Shown here piece after piece: positions 53,654 through 59,213 of a stretch of DNA of 59,213 nucleotides (the first letter of the stretch is position 1; each line of letters opens with the position of its first letter). The translations under genes were made by a program, and so were the position numbers. The notes under the pieces are model-generated. The model saw only the letters and a program-made list of their open reading frames with translations, was not told where the DNA came from and made no database searches. The stretch is from Streptococcus agalactiae ATCC 13813 (GTDB lineage Bacteria; Bacillota; Bacilli; Lactobacillales; Streptococcaceae). The DNA lies in contig NZ_GL636070.1 in assembly GCF_000186445.1 (NCBI RefSeq), forward strand, positions 545,200 to 604,412, written 5' to 3'.

Positions 53654-54552
53654 AATCAGTGGGACAAGCATTAGAAAATCAAGGGAGAGTGCCTCGTAAT
53701 ACAAATGATGAGCTTATTCAAATGATTTTAGCAGATGCTCAGGTAGCGGAGTTCATTAAAACCCACCAACTTTCTCAGCGTGAAATAAATATCAGCATGT
53801 CTAAATTTAATCAATTTTTGATTGAGCGTCAGAAATTTAAAAATAAGGATAGTCAATATATTGCTAAAGGCTATGAGCCTATTTTGGTTATGAATGAAGG
53901 TTATGCAGATGTTTCTTATTTAGAAACACGAGAGTTAATTGAAGCACAAAAAAAACAAGCTATCAGTGATCGTATTAATTTAGTTAATCTACCCAAGTCC
54001 TATCGGAATATCAGAATGACTGACTTTGATATTAATAACGAGAGTCGAATGAAAGCTATGTCACAACTGCTTGATTTTGTAGAGACTTATCCTTCATATA
54101 ATCATAAGGGGCTTTATTTATATGGAGATATGGGGGTTGGGAAATCCTATTTAATGGCAGCAATGGCGAGGGAATTATCAGAGAGAAAGGGTGTGTCAAC
54201 GACTCTTCTTCATTTCCCTAGTTTTGCTATTGATGTCAAAAATGCTATTTCAAGCGGAACTGTAAAAGATGAAATTGATGCTGTGAAAAGTGTTCCAATT
54301 TTGATTTTAGATGATATTGGGGCTGAACAGGCAACGTCTTGGGTTCGTGACGAGATTTTACAAGTTATATTACAACATCGTATGCTAGAAGAATTGCCCA
54401 CTTTCTTTACGTCAAATTATAGTTTTAACGATTTGGAAAGAAAATGGGCTAATATAAAAGGAAGCGACGAAACTTGGCAAGCAAAACGAGTTATGGAGCG
54501 CGTACGATATTTAGCGATAGAATTCCACTTAGAAGGACCGAATCGCCGTTAA
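53650..54552 (+). CDS. dnaI: primosomal protein DnaI (helicase loader ATPase)
   Basis: AAA+ ATPase that loads the replicative helicase together with DnaB and DnaD. The 300-residue protein has the N-terminal helicase-interaction domain (residues 1-120), then Walker A GDMGVGKSYLMAAM, Walker B ILILDDIGAEQ, and sensor FTSNYSFNDLE. It overlaps dnaB by four bases (ATGA). A perfect inverted repeat separates it from der. Confidence 0.94.
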   Translation: MKSVGQALENQGRVPRNTNDELIQMILADAQVAEFIKTHQLSQREINISMSKFNQFLIERQKFKNKDSQYIAKGYEPILVMNEGYADVSYLETRELIEAQKKQAISDRINLVNLPKSYRNIRMTDFDINNESRMKAMSQLLDFVETYPSYNHKGLYLYGDMGVGKSYLMAAMARELSERKGVSTTLLHFPSFAIDVKNAISSGTVKDEIDAVKSVPILILDDIGAEQATSWVRDEILQVILQHRMLEELPTFFTSNYSFNDLERKWANIKGSDETWQAKRVMERVRYLAIEFHLEGPNRR

Positions 54553-54566
54553 TAAAATAGAATGGA

Positions 54567-54584
54567 ATTGGGAGTATTCCCAAT
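54567..54584 (+). other. inverted repeat between dnaI and der
   Basis: ATTGGGA, four bases, TCCCAAT; no T run, seven bases upstream of the der Shine-Dalgarno region. Confidence 0.5.
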
Positions 54585-54599
54585 AGTGAGAGGAGAATT

Positions 54600-55910
54600 A
54601 TGGTATTACCTACAGTTGCTATTGTTGGTCGTCCGAATGTTGGAAAATCAACATTATTTAACAGAATTGCAGGAGAACGTATTTCCATTGTTGAGGACGT
54701 TGAAGGAGTCACTCGTGATCGTATCTATACAACGGGTGAGTGGCTAAATCGTAAGTTTTCATTAATTGATACTGGTGGGATTGATGATGTTGATGCACCG
54801 TTTATGGAGCAAATTAAGCACCAAGCAGACATTGCTATGACAGAGGCTGATGTTATTGTGTTTGTTGTGTCGGGTAAAGAAGGTGTGACTGATGCAGATG
54901 AGTATGTCTCACGTATTCTTTATAAGACCAATAAACCGGTTATTTTAGCTGTTAATAAGGTAGATAATCCTGAGATGCGTAATGATATTTACGATTTCTA
55001 CTCTCTTGGTTTAGGGGATCCTTATCCCTTGTCATCAGTTCATGGTATTGGTACTGGTGATATATTGGATGCTATTGTGGAAAATCTTCCGGTAGAAGAG
55101 GAAAATGAAAATCCAGATATTATTCGTTTTAGTTTGATTGGACGTCCAAATGTTGGGAAATCTAGTTTAATTAATGCCATCCTTGGGGAAGACCGTGTTA
55201 TTGCTAGCCCAGTTGCTGGTACTACGCGCGATGCTATTGATACTAATTTCGTTGATAGCCAGGGGCAAGAGTATACCATGATTGATACTGCTGGTATGCG
55301 TAAATCTGGTAAGGTATATGAAAACACAGAGAAATATTCTGTTATGCGTTCTATGCGCGCCATCGACCGCTCAGATGTTGTTCTTATGGTGATTAATGCA
55401 GAGGAAGGTATTCGTGAGTATGACAAGCGTATTGCAGGGTTTGCACATGAAGCTGGTAAAGGTATTATTATTGTAGTTAATAAATGGGATACTATCGAAA
55501 AAGACAATCATACTGTCAGTCAGTGGGAAGCTGATATACGTGATAACTTCCAATTCTTGTCTTATGCGCCAATTATCTTTGTTTCTGCAGAGACAAAACA
55601 ACGTTTGCACAAGCTACCAGATATGATTAAACGTATTAGCGAAAGTCAAAACAAACGTATTCCGTCTGCTGTATTAAATGATGTGATTATGGATGCTATT
55701 GCTATTAATCCAACACCAACTGATAAAGGAAAACGTCTTAAGATTTTCTACGCAACTCAAGTTGCTGTTAAACCACCAACTTTCGTTGTTTTTGTTAACG
55801 AAGAAGAATTGATGCACTTTTCATATCTTCGTTTCTTAGAAAATCAAATCCGTGAAGCATTTGTTTTTGAAGGAACACCAATTAATCTAATAGCACGTAA
55901 ACGTAAATAA
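54600..55910 (+). CDS. der: ribosome biogenesis GTPase Der (EngA)
   Basis: Double GTPase required for maturation of the 50S subunit. The 436-residue protein has two complete G domains: the first with [18 protein letters not shown] and NKVDN, the second with [22 protein letters not shown] and NKWD. A C-terminal KH-like domain follows. AGAGGAG precedes the ATG. Length and motif spacing are normal. Confidence 0.97.
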   Translation: MVLPTVAIVGRPNVGKSTLFNRIAGERISIVEDVEGVTRDRIYTTGEWLNRKFSLIDTGGIDDVDAPFMEQIKHQADIAMTEADVIVFVVSGKEGVTDADEYVSRILYKTNKPVILAVNKVDNPEMRNDIYDFYSLGLGDPYPLSSVHGIGTGDILDAIVENLPVEEENENPDIIRFSLIGRPNVGKSSLINAILGEDRVIASPVAGTTRDAIDTNFVDSQGQEYTMIDTAGMRKSGKVYENTEKYSVMRSMRAIDRSDVVLMVINAEEGIREYDKRIAGFAHEAGKGIIIVVNKWDTIEKDNHTVSQWEADIRDNFQFLSYAPIIFVSAETKQRLHKLPDMIKRISESQNKRIPSAVLNDVIMDAIAINPTPTDKGKRLKIFYATQVAVKPPTFVVFVNEEELMHFSYLRFLENQIREAFVFEGTPINLIARKRK

Positions 55911-55935
55911 CATCTTATTGTTGAAATTGAAATAG

Positions 55936-55966
55936 AAGGTTAGGACAGTTGTTTTAGCCTTTTTTA
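55936..55966 (+). terminator. terminator after der
   Basis: AAGGTTA (55936-55942) and TAGCCTT (55955-55961) pair with one G-U, followed by a T run. Confidence 0.65.
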
Positions 55967-56028
55967 ATTTGTTACTGTATCAAAAAACAATCAATTTAGT
56001 TTTTTTACAAGAAATTGGACTTGAATTT

Positions 56029-56037
56029 TGTTATAAT
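56029..56037 (+). promoter_or_regulatory. extended -10 promoter of the SNF2 helicase gene
   Basis: TGT followed by TATAAT at 56032-56037. Confidence 0.55.
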
Positions 56038-56065
56038 TAAGGGATAAGATGAAGGTGGTAGCATA

Positions 56066-59000
56066 ATGAGTAGAATGATTCCAGGACGTATTCGAAATCA
56101 AGGTATAGAACTCTACGAACAAGGTTTGGTGTCCTTGATTTCTCAAGAAGGTAATCTATTAAAAGCTAAAGTTGGGGATTGTCAGATTGAATATTCATTA
56201 GTAACAGAAGAAACAAAATGTTCTTGTGATTTTTTTGCAAGAAAAGGCTATTGTCAACATTTAGCTGCTCTGGAGCATTTCTTGAAAAACGATCCAGAGG
56301 GTAAAGCAATCTTATCTAAAGTTCAAGTTCAACAAGAAAGTCAACAAGAAACTAAGAAGAAAACCTCTTTTGGTAGTGTTTTTTTAGATAGTCTAATTAT
56401 TAATGAAGATGATACTATAAAATATCAATTATCGGCTCAAGGAGAACAAAATCCTTATGCTAATGATATCTGGTGGACTTTAAAAATTAGACGACTGCCT
56501 GATGATAGAAGTTATGTTATTCGTGACATCAAAGCCTTTTTAAATACTGTTCGAAAAGAAGCTTATTATCAGATTGGAAAACAATACTTTGAAACTTTGT
56601 CTTTGATACAGTTTGATGAGACCAGTCAAGAATTGATAGAATTTTTATGGAGGCTCATTCCAAGTCATTCAAGCAAAATTGATCTAGAGTTTATTTTACC
56701 AAATCAAGGTCGTCACCTTAGTCTCACTCGTGGTTTTTTTGAAGAGGGCGTTACTTTGATGAATGCTTTAGAAAATTTTTCATTTGAAAGTGATTTTCAT
56801 CAATTTAATCACCTCTACTTTAAGGAATTAGAAGGTGAGGATCATCTTTATCAATTTAAGGTTATTGTCCATAGGCAATCAATTGAATTAGAAATCAAAG
56901 AGAAAGACTTAAAACCACTATTTGCGAATTCTTATTTGTTTTATCGCGATACTTTCTACCATCTTAATTTGAAGCAGGAAAAGATGGTAACGGCTATTCG
57001 TAGTCTTCCCATTGAGGGAGATTTAGCAAAACATATCCATTTTGATTTAGATGATCAAGATAAGTTAGCAGCTCATTTACTGGATTTTAAGGAGATTGGA
57101 CTAGTGGATGCTCCACGGAGCTTCTCTATTCATGATTTTAAGGTAAATTTTGAGTTCGATATTAATGGTCAAAATGAAATTTTATTGCAAATGGTATTTG
57201 ATTATGGTAATGATTTAACTGTTCATAATCGTCAAGAACTAGAACAGTTAACATTTGCTAGTCACTTCAAACATGAAGAAAAAGTATTTAAACTCTTAGA
57301 AAGATATGGCTTTGCACCCCACTTTTCAACCAGCCATCCAGCATACAGTGCACAAGAATTATATGATTTTTATACCTATATGCTTCCACAATTTAAAAAA
57401 ATGGGAACAGTAAGCTTATCCGCAAAATTGGAAAGTTATCGTCTCATAGAACGACCGCAAATTGATATTGAAGCTAAGGGAAGCCTGCTAGATATTTCTT
57501 TTGATTTCTCTGATTTACTGGAAAACGATGTTGATCAAGCTCTGGTAGCCTTGTTTGACAATAATTCTTATTTTGTGAATAAATCAGGGCAATTAGTTAT
57601 TTTTGATGAAGAGACTAAGAAAGTAAGTGCAACTTTGCAAGGGTTGAGAGCTAGACGAGCAAAGAATGGGCATATTGAATTAGATAATATTGCAGCATTT
57701 CAATTATCAGAACTGTTTGCAAATCAAGATAATGTTAGCTTTTCACAACATTTTTACCAATTGATTGAAGATTTGAGACACCCAGAAAAGTTTAAAATAC
57801 CTAGTCTACCTGTATCAGCTTCTTTGCGCGATTATCAGCTTACAGGTGTCCGTTGGTTAAGTATGTTAGATCATTATGGCTTTGCAGGGATTTTAGCTGA
57901 TGATATGGGGCTTGGAAAAACACTTCAAACGATTTCATTTTTAAGTACAAAACTAACTAGAGATTCTTGTGTGCTTATTTTATCACCATCAAGTTTAATT
58001 TATAATTGGCAAGATGAATTCCACAAATTTGCGCCAGACGTAGATGTAGCAGTTGCCTATGGTTCTAAGATTCGTAGAGATGAAATTATTGCTGAACGTC
58101 ATCAAGTAATCATTACAAGTTATTCATCATTTAGGCAGGATTTTGAGACTTATTCTGAAGGAAATTATGATTATTTAATTTTGGATGAAGCACAGGTTAT
58201 GAAAAATGCTCAAACTAAAATAGCCCATAGCTTGAGATCTTTTGAGGTCAAAAACTGTTTTGCATTATCGGGAACACCTATTGAGAATAAACTGTTAGAA
58301 ATTTGGTCCATTTTCCAGATCATTTTACCTGGTTTATTACCTGGTAAGAAAGAGTTTTTGAAGTTGAACCCTAAACAAGTTGCTCGTTATATCAAACCAT
58401 TTGTGATGAGACGTCGAAAAGAAGAAGTTCTCCCAGAATTACCGGATTTGATTGAAATGAACTATCCAAATGAAATGACAGACAGTCAAAAAGTTATCTA
58501 TTTGGCGCAATTACGCCAAATTCAAGAAAGTATCCAACATTCTAGTGACGCTGACTTAAATCGTCGTAAAATTGAAATTTTATCTGGCATCACACGATTA
58601 CGTCAAATTTGCGACACTCCACGTCTTTTTATGGATTATGATGGTGAAAGCGGTAAGTTAGAAAGCCTACGTCAACTTTTAACACAAATTAAGGAAAATG
58701 GACATCGTGCTCTGATTTTTTCTCAGTTCAGGGGTATGTTAGATATCGCAGAACGTGAGATGGTAGCTATGGGGCTTACAACTTATAAAATTACTGGTTC
58801 TACACCAGCAAATGAACGTCATGAAATGACCAGAGCATTTAATGCAGGATCAAAAGATGCTTTCTTGATTTCTTTAAAAGCTGGTGGCGTTGGTCTCAAC
58901 CTTACAGGAGCTGATACCGTTGTTCTGATTGACTTGTGGTGGAATCCAGCTGTTGAAATGCAGGCGATTAGTCGCGCACATAGGTTGGGGCAAAAAGAGA

Positions 59001-59164
59001 ATGTCGAGGTTTATCGCTTGATTACTAGAGGCACAATCGAAGAAAAAATTCTAGAAATGCAAGAAACTAAAAAACATTTGGTTACAACAGTTCTGGATGG
59101 AAATGAAACCCATGCTAGCATGAGCGTAGATGATATTCGAGAGATACTTGGAGTTTCTAAATAA
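56066..59164 (+). CDS. SNF2-family DEAD/DEAH-box helicase with SWIM zinc finger
   Basis: Bacterial SWI2/SNF2 ATPase (RapA/HepA-like relatives remodel stalled RNA polymerase), 1032 residues. An N-terminal SWIM zinc finger (CSCDFFARKGYCQHLAALE, about residues 52-70) is followed by the bacterial SNF2-associated domain over about 130-560. The helicase core has the nucleotide motif DDMGLGKT (motif I), ILDEAQ (II), LSGTPIEN (III), LIFSQFRGM (IV), and ISRAHRLGQ (VI). It is monocistronic with its own promoter. Function in streptococci is unproven. Confidence 0.93.
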   Translation: MSRMIPGRIRNQGIELYEQGLVSLISQEGNLLKAKVGDCQIEYSLVTEETKCSCDFFARKGYCQHLAALEHFLKNDPEGKAILSKVQVQQESQQETKKKTSFGSVFLDSLIINEDDTIKYQLSAQGEQNPYANDIWWTLKIRRLPDDRSYVIRDIKAFLNTVRKEAYYQIGKQYFETLSLIQFDETSQELIEFLWRLIPSHSSKIDLEFILPNQGRHLSLTRGFFEEGVTLMNALENFSFESDFHQFNHLYFKELEGEDHLYQFKVIVHRQSIELEIKEKDLKPLFANSYLFYRDTFYHLNLKQEKMVTAIRSLPIEGDLAKHIHFDLDDQDKLAAHLLDFKEIGLVDAPRSFSIHDFKVNFEFDINGQNEILLQMVFDYGNDLTVHNRQELEQLTFASHFKHEEKVFKLLERYGFAPHFSTSHPAYSAQELYDFYTYMLPQFKKMGTVSLSAKLESYRLIERPQIDIEAKGSLLDISFDFSDLLENDVDQALVALFDNNSYFVNKSGQLVIFDEETKKVSATLQGLRARRAKNGHIELDNIAAFQLSELFANQDNVSFSQHFYQLIEDLRHPEKFKIPSLPVSASLRDYQLTGVRWLSMLDHYGFAGILADDMGLGKTLQTISFLSTKLTRDSCVLILSPSSLIYNWQDEFHKFAPDVDVAVAYGSKIRRDEIIAERHQVIITSYSSFRQDFETYSEGNYDYLILDEAQVMKNAQTKIAHSLRSFEVKNCFALSGTPIENKLLEIWSIFQIILPGLLPGKKEFLKLNPKQVARYIKPFVMRRRKEEVLPELPDLIEMNYPNEMTDSQKVIYLAQLRQIQESIQHSSDADLNRRKIEILSGITRLRQICDTPRLFMDYDGESGKLESLRQLLTQIKENGHRALIFSQFRGMLDIAEREMVAMGLTTYKITGSTPANERHEMTRAFNAGSKDAFLISLKAGGVGLNLTGADTVVLIDLWWNPAVEMQAISRAHRLGQKENVEVYRLITRGTIEEKILEMQETKKHLVTTVLDGNETHASMSVDDIREILGVSK

Positions 59165-59193
59165 ATATGATAATGTGACTATAATATAAAAAA

Positions 59194-59213
59194 GAAAGTG
59201 GTCTCTCGCTTTC
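59194..59213 (+). terminator. start of a terminator after the SNF2 gene, cut by the window end
   Basis: GAAAGTG (59194-59200) and CGCTTTC (59207-59213) pair; the expected T run would lie beyond the last base. Confidence 0.5.

Noticed and set aside
1-59213. Mobile elements, prophage, CRISPR, rRNA or tRNA genes
   Set aside because: I found no transposase, integrase, repeat array, long direct repeats or cloverleaf structure; all sizeable frames belong to core metabolic or housekeeping families.

Overview
The window looks like a contiguous piece of low-GC Streptococcus chromosome, most likely Streptococcus agalactiae (group B Streptococcus). The evidence is gene content and order: a CovR/CovS pair with Asp53 and Thr65 in CovR and His278 in CovS, codY beside a nicotinamidase, gatCAB, the yqeG-yqeH-yhbY-nadD-yqeK-rsfS-yqeM cluster, nrdR-dnaB-dnaI, der, and a methionine ABC operon preceded by a textbook streptococcal MET-box. 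I see no rRNA, tRNA, CRISPR array, insertion sequence, prophage or integrative element. This is core chromosome, and no intergenic gap exceeds 300 bases.

Layout. 1-8 kb: aldo/keto reductase, shikimate-dehydrogenase-like protein, asparaginase, HAD hydrolase with an NTP-pyrophosphohydrolase-like tail, UspA, AlaT-like aminotransferase, CodY, nicotinamidase. 8-13.3 kb: a hydroxyacyl-CoA dehydrogenase diverges from a pyruvate/PEP control module, namely a CcpN-type repressor, the PPDK regulatory kinase/phosphorylase, and a pyruvate phosphate dikinase gene broken by a one-base frameshift. 13.4-24.3 kb: gatCAB, an EamA transporter and the ribosome-biogenesis/NAD cluster ending in tmcAL. 24.4-25.7 kb: a frameshifted MerR/TipAS regulator and a cupin. 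25.9-30.3 kb: a glycerol/dihydroxyacetone locus in which glpF-dhaM-dhaL-dhaK diverge from the regulators dhaS-dhaQ around a recognisable operator. 30.4-37.2 kb: YebC, a glutamine-amidotransferase-like hydrolase, an amino-acid-binding lipoprotein, and the metQ-peptidase-metN-metI operon. 37.2-44.4 kb: alcohol dehydrogenase, BrnQ, SstT and an ECF transporter of unknown substrate. 44.4-49.4 kb: a Ktr/Trk potassium system with rsmG, then lemA, htpX and yceD. 49.4-59.2 kb: covRS, nrdR-dnaB-dnaI, der and an SNF2 helicase.

I found no wholly new multigene system. The observations most worth a second look are regulatory or translational. The CcpN-type repressor appears to start at an AUU codon behind a near-perfect Shine-Dalgarno, and its promoter is covered by a perfect 13-bp inverted repeat. 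The aquaglyceroporin seems to start at AUA or AUU just after the dhaM stop. An 18-bp perfect palindrome sits at the start site of the hydroxyacyl-CoA dehydrogenase promoter. The DhaS operator abuts a weak -35. MetQ has no lipobox and no cysteine at all. Two genes (ppdK and the MerR regulator) each carry a single-base deletion, and the second keeps an internal ribosome binding site positioned to make the TipAS domain alone. All family assignments come from reading motifs; no database search was run.
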